Origin: Tupaia tana
Taxonomy: Eukaryota; Chordata; Mammalia; Scandentia; Tupaiidae
Assembly (NCBI GenBank): GCA_026018925.1
Contig: JAKSZU010000002.1
Coordinates: forward strand, 54,837,837 to 54,901,836
Direction: 5' to 3'
Length of the DNA: 64,000 nt
Shown here: positions 11,160 to 22,864 of the stretch, in pieces
How the letters are laid out: the number at the start of each line of letters is the position of its first letter
Numbering within the stretch: position 1 is the stretch's first letter
Program-made: the position numbers and the translations under genes
Notes under the pieces: generated by a model
Databases searched by the model: none
The model's input: the letters and a program-made list of their open reading frames with translations, nothing else
Told to the model about the DNA's origin: nothing

Positions 11160-11524
11160 AGTTCAATCCTGGTCATAATGATCCACCACCACCGCCACCA
11201 AAGGGAAAAAAAAATAATTTTTTTTTCTTTAAATTGGATGCCTATGTCTCATCCTTTCTTTCTACATCAACCAGTATCAGGTGTAAGTTACTTTTTTATG
11301 TGAACTTTTTTAAAGATCCACTTAATCTTTGGTTCAACTTCTCAGTGAAATCACATAGTATTCAGTATTAGAGATCAATTTAAGTAATGAATGATAAAGG
11401 CTGATAAATTATCAATATGTGCAAATAGACCCAATTTTTTGCATTGAGATTTTATTTTCTTCTTCTTATTCTACATGGAGGCTTTTGTTACATAATTCTT
11501 AGGAGAACATATAAAATACTACAT
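11160..11524. other. unassigned stretch
   Basis: A (CCACCG)-like patch, an A run and AT-rich DNA. No gene is seen. Confidence 0.4.
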
Positions 11525-11850
11525 GAAACAAATACACTTTTTCCCAACTTTATTGTGGTATAGTTGATATTAAAAATATTATATAGTCAAGTTGTACAAC
11601 TTGACGATTTGATATATGGTATATATTGTGAAGTATTGACCACAACCAAGCAAATAACCACATCTATCACCTTATGCAGTTAGTTTTTGTTTTTGTTTTT
11701 ACTATGAGAACACTTAAGATCTACTCTCTTAGTAAATTTTATCTATACAGTATTTTCAACTATCGCCATGTTGTCCAGTACAGTCCTCAGAACCATCTGC
11801 TTTCTGTTTCTATGAGTATGACATTTTAGAACTGCATTATTTCACAGATA
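11525..11850 (+). repeat. L1 3' UTR fragment (L1M type)
   Basis: It contains 'ctttattgtggtatagttgatat', then 'tgtacaacttgacgatttgatat', 'cacaaccaagcaaataacca', 'atcaccttatgcagtta', and 'gagaacacttaagatctactctctt'. This is the characteristic 3' UTR order of older L1 subfamilies, and it is well preserved. Confidence 0.85.
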
Positions 11851-12291
11851 CGTGGAATTAAAAACAAATAGATTTTCACTCAATTTAGAAAAGGTAATTT
11901 TGACCTTGTGATCATAATTTTTAAAACCATAACTAGTCTTGTAACAAGAATTTTGGGTAGAGTAGGGAATAAAAACTAAGAAACATGCATAACTCAGAGG
12001 AAAAAGGAAGCCAAAACAGCATGATTTCACTTCTGAATGTTCTGTGTGTTTCCAGGTGGCACAGAGCCAAGGTATGGACTATTGACAGATCTTGTACTGG
12101 ACAAAAACAAGTGATGTTTGTGTGTGTGTACGTGTGTGTGTGTGTGTGTGTGTGCATGCATTTTGTATGCTCAAAAGGACTTCAGAAATTGGTGGAAAAT
12201 GTAAAGTTTTGATTTTACTAAGAAATATTATAAATCCATGCATAGTTCTTTTTTAAAAAAACAGTCATTTTCCATAAACCTTTGAAGACTT
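11851..12291. other. unassigned stretch with a TG microsatellite
   Basis: A TG-rich run interrupted by TA and CG (about 12118-12155) is the only structured part. Confidence 0.6.
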
Positions 12292-12293
12292 CT

Positions 12294-12329
<36 letters not shown>

Positions 12330-12349
12330 CACACACACACACACACAAG
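12292..12349. repeat. (TG)n(TA)n(CA)n inverted repeat
   Basis: The tract reads 'ctt', then about 12-13 GT units, a short TATATATA centre, then CA units and 'aag'. It is a near-perfect palindrome of about 58 bases that could fold into one long hairpin. Confidence 0.9.
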
Positions 12350-12549
12350 AGTTATTTTGTCTATCTTTGTTTGGATACTGGTTTGATTATTTAAATATCA
12401 TAACAAATTTAATTCTAGTCTCAAATGTCAACATATAGCATAAATTATTAAAATATATTTATTTTTAAAGTGACTTGCATTATTTAACATTCCGCTTCCA
12501 AAGAAGTAGGATGTATTATCAAGTATTATCCTGAAATAATTATAGTCCA

Positions 12550-13800
12550 AAAAGTGGAAGGTGAATTTCACTTTATTCAACAAGTGCTTGCTGTGTGCTA
12601 GCACCACTGGAGGCTGAAGATATAGCAGGAAACCCAGCAGACCTCATGGAGATTATATTCCATAGGGAGTGCAATTAAAGAAATAATTATGTAAGTGTCA
12701 GATGTGACAACTGCCATGGCAGAAAATAAAACAAGGGGAGGGAGAGCAGGACACGTTCACATTTGGTGTTGCTATTCCACATAAGGTGATCAGGAGCAGC
12801 CTCTCTGAAAAAGTGACTGGTGAACAGAGATAAGATGGAAAACCAAGTCATGTGTCTTGGATCAGAAAAATGTTCCAGGTAGAGACAAACACAAGTGCCA
12901 AACAGCCTTGGCCTATTTTAGAAAGTGCAGGGTATCCAGTTGGGCTAGACAAACAGGAGAGGGAGTGATAGGGCAACGAGGTCATGGGGATCAGAGTACA
13001 CAGAGGACACAACCCTATTGCAGGTTGTGAGCGTCCAGCTCTTGCTCTGAGATGGAAGCCATCGGAGACCCGGTGCGGAAAGGTGACCTAATCGGACAGA
13101 AGTTTCAGTAAGATCCCTATGACCTCTGTGTGGATAATGGAATAGGAAACAAGGGGAAAAAACAAGTAGAGGGATGGTAGTGATTTGACCTAAGAAATAC
13201 CAATGAAAAAAGTAAAATGTTGTATCCTGAAAATATTTTTAAAGCATCACCTGTAGAGTTTATTGATACTTGAAATAGGAGAGTCAAGGTTGTTTCTAAA
13301 AATTTTGCTTTCAGCAGCTGGAAAACTATGTGGAAGTTTTTAGGAAATTTAATTGCTTTGAAAATTTTAGAGAATCCTTCAAATGAATCAAACGGCTAAG
13401 AAATTGTAGAATAGCCAGCAAGTGGAATGGGGGATCCCACATAATGGAAAGTATGGTTTGAGTCCTGGACCTGGTGGCTTAGGAAACATGCTGGGAATGG
13501 GGGTATGCATGCCCAGGGTCTTGACGGGAGAGTGAGTGAGGGGACTGCAGTGTGGCCAACCCCCCTAGAGATGATCTCTTGCTTTATGTTTCTCTCTCTT
13601 CCTCTCTCTCCTATGAAGGCACACACCCTAAAGCAAACAAACGAACTAAAAGATTAAAAAATTAAAAGAAAGAATGAAAGAAAGAAAGAGAGAAAAAGAA
13701 ATTGAAGATGGGAGAACTACATACAGATTGATTTACTGGTAGGGAAGCATAAAGTTTACAGATCAGATTTGGGGAAAAGGAATAAGGTAGAAATAGGTAA
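12550..13800 (-). repeat. long L2 LINE 3' segment (reverse), split by a SINE
   Basis: In reverse orientation it follows L2: 'ttattcaacaagtgcttgc', then 'cctcatggagattatattcc', 'gtgatcaggagcagcctctctgaaaaagtgac', 'gttccaggtagagac', 'gagatggaagccatcggag', 'gagtcaaggttgtttctaaa' and 'cagcagctggaaaac'. The L2 resumes after the SINE at 13412-13660. It is ancient and non-coding. Confidence 0.65.
13412..13660 (+). repeat. family 1 SINE inside L2
   Basis: The head is 'agccagcaagtgg', shortened between box A and box B. It continues with 'ggtttgagtcctgg', 'cctggtggcttagg', 'gggactgcagtgtggcc', a CT tract and an A-rich tail that grades into a GAAA-rich tract to about 13700. Confidence 0.75.
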
Positions 13801-14054
13801 TGGTTGATTCCGCGTGGGGAATTCATTCAAGGTACTGAGCCAAGGAAAAAAAAAAAGAAATGACCAGAAAGGAAGCATTGTGTCAGGAGATTTCCAAGGA
13901 GTAAATGATAGATTTCAAAAAGTTAGTCCGTTTTCTGAAAGCTGGAAGTGTCTACACCAAACTGTAAGACGACTGATGGGATATGAGGATTCCAGCAGAA
14001 GACACCTAATTTCTAGCCTCCCAAACAACAGTGGAATGTAGTTTCTTATAGGCC

Positions 14055-14285
14055 TGCTGGTTAACATGGTGCTAGTGGTCAAGGCTCTGGCATTACACAG
14101 ATAAAAGTCCTCACTTTGCACTCTTATTATCTATGTGACTCTGGGCAAGATATGTGATCTCTGTAAGCTTTAGTTCCTTCATCTTAAAATAATGGTCTGA
14201 GAATTGAATGAGGTAATAACTGTAAAATGCCTAGCACAGTGCTTGTCATAAGCTAAATGCCCATAAATGTTATCTATATTATCAC
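14055..14285 (+). repeat. MIR
   Basis: It is nearly full length: 'tggtcaaggctctgg', 'ttatctatgtgactctgggcaag', 'tagttccttcatctt', 'gaatgaggtaataactgtaaaatgcctagcacagtgc' and 'aaatgttatctatattat'. The conserved core is clear. Confidence 0.85.
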
Positions 14286-14790
14286 CAGCCCTCCAAGATA
14301 TATCTGAGCAGGGATGAAATTTCAATAGTCAGAGCCCCAGAAAGCCAGACATAGCACAGAGCACAGATCTCCTTCCACCAGCATGAAAAAGAACAGCTGC
14401 TTCCCATATGGAAATCAGATATTTGGAATTTTTTTATGTTACTGCCTTTCTTAAGTCAACTGAATAGTCACCCAAAAAGGCTAAAATAACCTCTGATGTA
14501 AATGTCATGGTTTACACTTCTCAGGTTAACTTGGAATGATTGCATGTAATGTAAAAAAAAACAAAACAAAACAAAACAAAAAACAAACAAAAAACAATAA
14601 CAACAACAACAAAAACAGTGGCCTTGAAGCAACAGAAATGCCATTACTATCTTCTTATAAAAGTAGCTACTGATGTATGATGTATATAATTGCAGTTAAG
14701 TAGAAATATTAATACAGACCAGAGGTAAAATTTAAAAATGATGAGAGTGATAATAATGTAGAATTGTAATTGTTTTCTTTTGAAAATCAT
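14286..14790. other. unassigned stretch with a CAAAA tract
   Basis: A (CAAAA)n/(CAA)n run lies at about 14551-14616. No gene is seen. Confidence 0.5.
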
Positions 14791-14794
14791 TTTT

Positions 14795-15002
14795 AAAGCT
14801 TACTTATTAACTTCTATGAGTGACAGAGAAAGAAAGGGACAATACTGCAACAGGATCTTGGCTCCATGACTGAACCTCAACTTAGTCCATGAGAGTCCAG
14901 AATTTCTCAGGGAAATTTCCAGATGAAAACCTGGAACCCTCCTATGTGGGTCATCCTCATAGAGTATCACCTTTTACCATGGTACCACAATCTGGCACCT
15001 TT
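14795..15002 (-). repeat. family 2 SINE (reverse)
   Basis: It has 'aagcttacttattaacttc' as a tail relic, 'gagtgacagagaaagaaagg', 'cctggaaccctcctatgtggg' and a head relic 'ttaccatggtaccacaatctggc'. The order agrees with other family 2 copies. It is diverged. Confidence 0.5.
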
Positions 15003-15670
15003 ACAAAGTTTTATTATGCCATATTTTGTAATATACATCTAACTACCTTATTGTTTGATATTGTTTGTATAGATTTAAGATTCGTATGTGAATGCATATA
15101 TATTTACATATGCAATTACATGTCCATAGTAAAATGCCTGAGTAGTAGTATCTCACAATACTGAGAATAGCTATGACTTGGTAATTATGGGTATTTTTGA
15201 CTTAATTATATTTTCAAATTTTCTGTAGTTATTTATAATATAAATTTATCAAAATTAGCAGCTGTGTCTCAGAAATAATCTGAATAAGGTATATTCTAAT
15301 GGCTTATCTTATTAATAAACAGCAAAATATCAAGATTCCAAACAAGCATTCATAGATGAAGTTTATTCCTCAGAGTAGAAATAAACCAGATTTTGGGAAG
15401 AAAAACCCAGATTTTTTTTTCCTTTGAAATGGAGAAAGACATCCTATAATGCTCTTGTGGAGAAAATATTGATGAAGGCAACTTATTATGTAATTGTCAA
15501 ATACCAATTCATTCATTTACTCATGTTAAATAGGAATTAATAGTGAATTCAAATGCAAAAACAAATGAGTCAGAATATTAAATTAAAAATGTAATCAACT
15601 AAACACATGTTGTTATTCTGTTCGTAATATCATTTCATGTTAGAAAATCTTTTATGTTAAAAATTACTAT
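15003..15670. other. unassigned AT-rich stretch
   Basis: No gene or recognisable repeat. Confidence 0.4.
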
Positions 15671-15673
15671 TGG

Positions 15674-15858
15674 GGCCAGCAGATGGAATATGGTTATGTC
15701 ACTGGACTCCCATGTAGTTGACCATGGTTCAAGTCCTGCCCAAGATCCTGAGAGAATGTCAGAGAAAGGATTGTGGTGTGGCCCACCGGGGGGTGATTTC
15801 TTGCTTTCTGTCTCTCTATCTCTCTCTGCCTCTCCAGCAAGTGCATGTGCCCTATAGT

Positions 15859-15903
<45 letters not shown>
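15674..15903 (+). repeat. family 1 SINE with internal deletion and expanded CT tract
   Basis: The head 'ggggccagcagatgg' and box B 'ggttcaagtcc' lead directly to 'gcccaagatcctgag', so about 45 bases after box B are missing. The hairpin ccggggggtg is reduced. The copy ends in a pure CT run (15867-15902) instead of a long poly(A). The TSD 'aaaattact' flanks it. Confidence 0.8.
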
Positions 15904-15906
<3 letters not shown>

Positions 15907-15915
15907 AAAATTACT

Positions 15916-16135
15916 GTGTAGCCAGCTCAATAGCATAGCAGAAACATGATGCTCAAGACAAGCTGGATCAAGATGGAAGATTAAGAGTTTGGTTTCCCAA
16001 TCAATGTACACATGTCAGACACCTGTCCATAATCCCACTGACTGGGAAGACTGGTAGGGGGAAGTCACAGCATGAGCCCTTGTTGAAGGTGTTTCATTCT
16101 CTCTGTTCTCACTTCTATAAAGACAAAAAGTAAAC
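15916..16135 (+). repeat. possible tRNA-7SL chimeric SINE
   Basis: A tRNA-like half ('tagcatagcag', then 'gagtttggtttcc' as a box-B relic) is followed by 'cagacacctgtccataatccc', then 'actgggaagactggtaggggg'. This has the spacing of the 7SL/Alu motif 'cgcctgtaatccc…actcgggaggctgagg'. A comparable arrangement is at 38058. The resemblance is partial, so this is tentative. Confidence 0.4.
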
Positions 16136-16203
16136 TTTTTAAAAGGTTAGTTTCATACCAAACATCAAATTATCTGACCAAGTCAATGTTATTCCTAGTC
16201 ATC

Positions 16204-16459
16204 TTTTTTTTTTTTTTAATTGCCAAAGAATATATATGGTCTCCAGAGGGATTCAGACAGACAGAGCGAAAGAGGGAGGAAGCACCCCTCATGGTGTATA
16301 GTCACACCACAATTCCTTTTCCTCTTTCCTTTACGAATTTTGGACATGAACCCACATGAACCTGGCATGTTTTTCAAGCCTCCAGAGCTAGGATTTATAT
16401 TGTGTGGTCAGTCATGTGGGATTCAGCTCCCTTACCCATTAGGCTATTGGGTCAGCCCT
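16204..16459 (-). repeat. family 1 SINE, older type (reverse)
   Basis: Poly(T) is followed by 'agagcgaaagagggagg', 'caccacaattccttttcctc', 'ttttcaagcctccagagc' and the head 'attaggctattgggtcagccc'. No C-run/G-run hairpin is retained. Confidence 0.65.
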
Positions 16460-18393
16460 TTAATATTTTAGAATAATCTGATTTGCTTCCACTTGTTTAT
16501 ATCAAACTTGCTTTCCCCTCCATCTACTTATTATTGAATGTTCTAGTCAGTTACTTGAGCATAATCTAGCAATTTCTAGGTAGAGCCAATTAACAGAAAG
16601 ACAACAACCAAAATGGTTCATGGATCCCTGGCACATCTCTTGAAGTTTTCTGCAAAGGTATTCCTCTTTTCAGGATAATAGAAGTCATGGAGCTTAGGGA
16701 CACGTCAAATCTCTGGCACTGTTGACTACCCGACAATCCTTGGTTTATTTAGTACTTGTGCTTAATAAAATTACTTAGCCTTTAATAACTTGCATCTGCT
16801 ATAAATGTTTTTGAAAACAAACAAGAATTTCCTAATGTTATATTTACTCAGATTGATTCTTCACATTATCTCTAGCTAGCAGAAAAACTTCTCATTCCAT
16901 AATCCTAAGTTTTATGGAAATTTGCTCTTCAATATACCTGAGAAAATATTACACAACTTTGAAAAAAACTATAGGAATAAAATATTCTCAGTGTTCTCCA
17001 CATAGAGAACGTATAAAAGTATTTTGGAGCTGCCAATTAGTATTTCATAAAGGAAAGACTGTTATGTCCAAGGAATGTTTATCTTCATTAATTTTAGTGA
17101 GAGTTATGGATGCTAAAGAAAAAAAGAAAAAACTCTTAAAGCCAAATGTATTTAGCCTTCATCACGTGATTCTGCGCAGCTGTTTCCAAAGGGAAACTAA
17201 AGGCACCTAACTTGTTCTCCTAGGATTCAAGGTCATCTTATTTACAATATCCCTTTGGGTTGAGAGGTTATATAGCCACATGTTATAATACCTATTAATT
17301 GACCACATGAGTTATCTATTACTGACCATGCAAACAATTTTTAGGAACTATTGCAATAAGAAAAATTAAAAAGAACTCTTAATAATGTACAGAGTAAATA
17401 TTCCAAATGCCATAAATTGGATCATTCAGAAAACTACAGAAATCACATTATTTTGCATTTTTGGCTTTAGAAACAGGCCATACTTTGAGAACAGTCAAGA
17501 AGAATTAGCAAATCTGACCCTGTCATGAATAACACAACCCAAAGAGTTCTTCCCTGAAACTATTTAAAATTATTTGCATAGGAGGGGGGGAAGGATGAAG
17601 AACATAGTTCAGGAGGTGATCTAGGAGGAGAATGTTAGACAATACAGTCTTGCGGAAGGCTGTTTATTACAAACAAGATGCATCATTTTTGTTTCCAGAA
17701 TGATGAAAATTTCAATAATAACAGTAAGATTCTCCTGTTATTAAAAGCACAGTTTCCATAATTACAGTGGGATTAGAGCTAAAAAAAACAAAAAAAAAAA
17801 CAAAAACAAAAATGAAAAGAACAGGGCAGAGGACCTGAGGAGGGAAAGTATGCAGAGGTTGGGCATTTGAATGCATTTGAATGCCTAAGAAGTCAGTTGA
17901 GAGACTCATCATAGTTTGAATGGAATTCCACTATCAGACAAAATCCTTTTCTCCACTAATTTACTATCATCTGAGGAGATCCAAAGACTTAAGATTTTTT
18001 ACTTAGTGTCCATTTTTTAAATGGTAAAATAATAGGATAAAATTTAAAGTACATTCCCCCCCAAAGCTTTAGAAAAATGAATATTACCTTTATAGATGTT
18101 TTCTGTCGAGGTTAGACATTTGAATACAGCTTAGACAATGAATACAACTTAATATTACTCCAACTTTTCTTGGAGATTCCTTTTCAGAATCACTTTCTAC
18201 ATGCATTACGATCACACAGAGGAGCCTTCCTTTCTCTCTCCCTCTCTCTTTGTGTATCTTCTTGCCATAACACTGAAATGTTTTTTTCTGTACTTTGGTT
18301 TAAATGAATTTTGCCTTCTTGTAAAAGTTGATCCCTTTCCTTTAATAAATGACTATTCATTATTAAGAAACTGAAAAAAAAGGTGCATCTGAT
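16460..18393. other. unassigned stretch, nearly 2 kb without SINEs
   Basis: I see no gene, RNA or recognisable repeat apart from an A-rich run at 17780-17815 and a short duplication (gcatttgaat twice) at about 17862-17882. Confidence 0.4.
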
Positions 18394-18410
18394 ATAAATG
18401 GAAATTCTTT

Positions 18411-18648
18411 ATTTTTTTGAGAGGTTTTTGCTATAGGGCGTGTGCATTTGCCAGACAGACAGAGAGACAGAAAGCAAGAAATCACCCCTGGGGGGAATGG
18501 CCACGCGGCAATTCCTTCTCCTCCTTTCTCCTCTCAGGATCTTGGGCACACACGCAAATGCGCCCGGTATGAGTTTTAAGCCACTGGGTCTGGGACGCGA
18601 ACTGCGGGAGTCCAGTGACATAGCCATTACGCTCACTGCTGGTCCCCC
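18411..18648 (-). repeat. family 1 SINE (reverse), box A-B spacer deletion
   Basis: It carries the 17-base TSD 'ataaatggaaattcttt' on both sides (18394-18410, 18649-18665). Relative to other copies about 11 bases between box B and the anticodon-like arm are lost (gcgaactgcgggagtcc). The rest is intact and CpG-bearing. Confidence 0.9.
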
Positions 18649-18665
18649 ATAAATGGAAATTCTTT

Positions 18666-19074
18666 AAGAGCAGTGGAGACATAATACTGGTAATTGCTTA
18701 TCCCAATCAAGCTGTGACAAACCTGAGTGGAACAGGCACATTTTGAGGTGCGTTCAAATGCTGATATAATTATTATAGTTTATGGTCCAATTTCTTAAGT
18801 CTAGATACTAGGGGCCCCATATTTCTTTTGGCTGACCATATTACCATGGGATTTACTTCCCATAGCAAGTGTCATGAAGGAAATGAGACACAAATGAACT
18901 TCTTGTTTTGTATTTATGATAGGTATCATTCTTTGTTCTTATGTTAGAAAATGTAGTTAGAAAAATGGAATTCTATAGAAATTAACTGGAAAGATTATTG
19001 TTAGATAGCCATTCAAGCTACATGGGCCTTCGGTGCTCTGGTCGTACTCTTGCTGCCTTCAGAGGTGGTGAGGC
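18666..19074. other. unassigned stretch
   Basis: Nothing recognisable. Confidence 0.4.
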
Positions 19075-19310
19075 ACAGCTGGGTGAGAGCATACTCATCA
19101 GGGTTTGAGTCCCAGATTTTTCACTTACTAGGTTTCTGATCTGGAACAAGATCCTTAAGTTCTGCACAGCTTAGTTTTTCTATCTGTAGAACAGAGACAA
19201 CAGTAAGACATCACAGTCATTGTGAAGGCCTCAGGAGATTCTACATGAAAGTACTCATGATAGTGATGAGTACTCAAGTGTGCTCTACACGTATTACTTA
19301 CTTTGTCACT
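19075..19310 (+). repeat. MIR
   Basis: Segments 'gggtttgagtcccag', 'cacttactaggtttctgatctgg', 'ttagtttttctatctgtagaac' and 'cattgtgaaggcc…ctacatgaaagtactc' follow the MIR core order. Confidence 0.7.
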
Positions 19311-19860
19311 GCTATGACTTAGGAATACTTGGTGAGGCCTTCTTTCTTCAAGAGCAAAAAGTTGTAAGAAATAATAGAAGTAGAAAGGAATAGAAAAGTC
19401 ATGTGGCAGGAAGAATATTTCTCTGTCAATGTTAGGTAAAATAGAGAGTCATTCTTGGCTCTGAGTCTTCTTTTACATTTCTTTGTTTCTCATTACTAGT
19501 TCTAGATGAAAATAAACATACTTTTAAAACAACTAAAAGAAAAATGTAGAAACCTCACATTCATGCTAAATAACATGTAGAATGAAGTTGTAGTGGCATT
19601 TACATCTTGCATTTAATTGTGGCTAAATATTTTGTCATCACTTACGTCTTTTTCTTGACAAATTATAGTTTAAAAACTGAGGTTTTTGACTTTCAGGTGT
19701 TTTGATATTTGTGGACTCAAAATTATTTGATAAATTCTGATAACTAACAGGTATGGAAAACTTCAAATAATGTCTAAAAGTAGAACTGTAATTCCTATAT
19801 ACAACAACAATAATGATATCATTAATAGAATTCCTGTAAGTAGCTAGACACTGGTCTTTG
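19311..19860. other. unassigned stretch
   Basis: No gene or recognisable repeat. Confidence 0.4.
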
Positions 19861-19861
19861 T

Positions 19862-20055
19862 ACTTTATATGACATATTTTATTTAGTCTTTCCATTGACC
19901 TTATGAACTGAGTAATATTTTTGTTCTATAAAGTAAAGGAACAGAGAAACTAAGAAATTAGCCAAGATTGCATGAATGTAAGTGGCAGAGCTGGGATTTG
20001 AGAAGTGAAATTCCCAAAGCATGCTTTTCCCAGTTCTCCCTGAAGTGTTCCAAGC
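19862..20055 (-). repeat. MIR (reverse)
   Basis: 'aaagtaaaggaacagagaaactaag', 'ttagccaagattgcatgaatg' and 'agtggcagagctgggatttgag' match the reverse MIR core 'gaggaaactgaggc…agtggcagagctgggattcgaa'. Confidence 0.8.
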
Positions 20056-21264
20056 ACCGTGTGTAATTTTTTTAGAATGCCATGCTTCAGTTGTCTGAGG
20101 GAAATCGAGCTCTCTGCTATAAGACAACACGCACACACACAGTCTGTACTACTGATGGGTCTCCTTCCTTCTCTTCATTTATCACAGCTGTGTTCCAGAG
20201 AGCTACAGCAGTGGCATCTGTTCTTGTTACTATTAAAGACATTGATGCCTGGGGCAGAAATAATTGCTTCATGAAGTAAGAATCCCCCTTGCACATTCAT
20301 TATACATGCTTACATATTAGTTTAGCATCATTCCAATAAGGGTAATCCCCTACTTTGTGGCTTTTCTTGTAGCTTCCCAGGATTCTTTCTTAAATCGAAG
20401 GAATGCCTATAAGCATCAGTTTTGGAATTGCTATGGCTAATTATCTAGGAGATCTTTTATTCAAGTATACACCAAGACTGACATCCTAAAGCAGAACATT
20501 ATAACCTTTGCTGGCTGGTTCCCTTGGAGATGATTAATGGAGACATGTCTAAATACACAGACTGACTATAAAAGCAAATTAGAGGAAAAAATGGCCATTC
20601 GGCAGGGATACCAGCGAACTCTCCAGGGCAACCTGCTTTATGACTCTCTATGAAAGGGCATCAATGCCCTTGCTCAAACACTTGTAGGTGATTTAGAAAA
20701 TCACTTCATGGTAGCCATATCATGTTGCAAATGAAGTTTTCTGAAGTACTTGCTGAAAGGTCTCTCTTTCAGTGATATTGATAAGTTTTTAGTATATGCT
20801 TTGGTGCTTCATTTCATAATCTGTGAAATGAGGGCAAGTAAATGAATAGGCACATTTATACAACTATTTTATCTATTGAACTATATCCCTGTATTTTAGG
20901 CCATGGGTGACAAGGGATCGAAGCTTACTGAAGAATGTGGCTAGATGCTCAGGGCCCTCCATAGGTTATGTTGCTACTACTACTACTTCTACTGCTTTCA
21001 GTAATAACAATTTGCAAAACATATGTAGAAACCATATGGATACATTTATACCAAACAGACATTGGGTTTTAGTGTAGAAGACTGGATTTTTTTTCCTAAA
21101 CATTGAGAAATAAATAAAATAAAATTTAAAATTCCCCTTATCACTGAAATAAAGAAACATGATTCAAAAAAGAAACACACCACTATGCATAATTTTTTTT
21201 AGGACATTCTATAGTTTGGGGTGTAGAAAATTTAAATTTTTTAAAGACATGTTATATTGTGTAA
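20056..21264. other. unassigned stretch
   Basis: About 1.2 kb of single-copy-looking sequence. Two overlapping open frames near 20060-20280 have no recognisable domain. No repeat is seen. Confidence 0.4.
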
Positions 21265-21395
21265 TACAAGATTTAAGCCTTAGTTTTTTCATCTATAAAA
21301 TTGGGTAATAATTGGGAAGAACAAATGAGAGAATGTAAGTAAGATATTTAGCAGAGTGTTACCAACTTAGTAGATACTCCATGAATGTGAAGTAC
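21265..21395 (+). repeat. MIR fragment
   Basis: 'gccttagttttttcatctataaaattggg', 'aaatgagagaatgtaagtaag' and 'agcagagtgttacc…tagatactcc' correspond to the 3' half of MIR. Confidence 0.6.
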
Positions 21396-22090
21396 TATTT
21401 TATCTGGAGAAAGATGTTCTTGCTGAGAAAGGTGCCACCATTACTAGTAAGCTTGGATGAAATAATTTAACATCGATATGGAGAAGAATTAATTTAGGTC
21501 AATTCTCTACATTACTAAGGACAAATGTTTCAAATTAAAAAATAAAAAGATCTGGATGAAAGCTAGAAACAACTGAAATAACATACTTATCTTAATTAGG
21601 AAGGGTAAATACATGCCTAAAAGGAAAGAGAAAATATAATTTAAATAAAATAGTGATTGGTTTCTATGTATATAACTTTTGATAAAGAGATCTGTTGGAT
21701 TAGCTGATAGAATTCAGGCTCATCCAGTTTCAATAGGACAGTACTCATATTGAAGCACAAAATTATATCTTGACAGCCACTGTGGTGTGCCTAGTCTAAC
21801 AACAGAGAATTTAAGTAAATAGGCTTAACAGTGAATAATAATCTTAGACAAACTTGTTTTGAATGAAATCACTTTAGTTGAACATCCCAGAAGGAATAAA
21901 CATATAATATTACATTTGAATGCAATGTTTCATATCATTAATAGTTGGTTGGATCAATTTGATATATTAACTAGAATAAATTGGTTAAAAAATACCAAAA
22001 CAGTTTAAAAGAGAAAAATTATCTCATCTATCAATCCATCCCAGAGTTAGGTGGCTTTCAATCCAGTTAATTTTGAGGCTAACTACCATC
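21396..22090. other. unassigned AT-rich stretch
   Basis: Nothing recognisable. Confidence 0.4.
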
Positions 22091-22104
22091 AAGAACCAAG
22101 GTTC

Positions 22105-22354
22105 GGAACCAGCAGTTAGCGTAATGGCTATGTCGCTGGACTCCCACGTAGTCGACCGTGGTTCGCGTCCCAGACCCAGTGGCTTAAAACTCACGCCGGG
22201 CGCGTGTGTGTGCGTGCCCAGGATCCCAAGAGGAGAATGGAGGAGAGGGGATTGCGGCGTGACCATCCCCCCTGGGGGTGATTTCTCGCTTTCTGTCTCT
22301 ATGTCTCTCTCTGCCTGTCTGGCGAATGCACGCACCCTATAGCGAAAACCTCTC

Positions 22355-22383
<29 letters not shown>
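22105..22383 (+). repeat. family 1 SINE, young; long poly(A)
   Basis: It is full length and CpG-rich: 'agcagttagcgtaatgg', 'cgctggactcccacgtagtc', 'cgccgggcgcgtgtgtg' and the hairpin ccccccTgggggtg. It ends in about 29 A residues. The TSD 'aagaaccaaggttc' sits at 22091-22104 and again after the tail. It inserted just upstream of an older family 1 copy. Confidence 0.95.
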
Positions 22384-22389
<6 letters not shown>

Positions 22390-22397
22390 CAAGGTTC

Positions 22398-22634
22398 AAG
22401 CCAGCCGGTGGCCTGATGGTTAAGAAGACTAGATTTCAAAAGACTAACCACAGCTTGAGTCTTGGACCTGGCAGCTTGAAGAACACTCTTGAAGCATGTG
22501 TATGTGTGCCCCAAATCCTGAAATGAAAGAGAAATGTAGAGAAGGAATTGGTGCTGGGATGTTTTCTCCTCTCTCTGTGTGTCTTTCTGGCCAGTACATG
22601 CACCCTCTGGCAAATAAAAACAAAAACAAAAAAG
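22398..22634 (+). repeat. family 1 SINE, older type
   Basis: 'agccagccggtggcctgatggttaag', 'cagcttgagtcttgg', 'cagcttgaagaacac', a CT-rich stretch and an AAAAC-type tail. CpGs and the body hairpin are lost. Confidence 0.7.
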
Positions 22635-22645
22635 ATGCAAGGACC

Positions 22646-22862
22646 ATGGCCAGCCATGGAGATGTAGGAAAAACTTAATGCTGAATGTTGAAGTCATATG
22701 GGAAGGTCCCAAGTTCGTGTCCTGTGTCTCCCTGTACATACAGGCACGTGCATCTGTGTCCAAGGTCCTGGCTGGCTGAGGCTGGGGGTAGGATTGAAGT
22801 GTGAATACCCTTTTAGAGTGTATATATCTCTCTCATGGAAGAAATAAATAAACTTAAACAAT
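22646..22862 (+). repeat. family 2 SINE
   Basis: It has the head 'atggccagccatgg', then 'catatgggaaggtcccaagttcg', 'gtgtccaaggtcctggctggctg' and the end 'gaagaaataaataaactt'. This copy shows the family's AATAAA-bearing 3' end clearly. Confidence 0.65.
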
Positions 22863-22864
22863 GA

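Noticed and set aside
22299-22763. 154-codon minus-strand open frame
   Set aside because: It crosses a poly(T)-equivalent tail and two SINE copies. The F-run is the reverse of poly(A).
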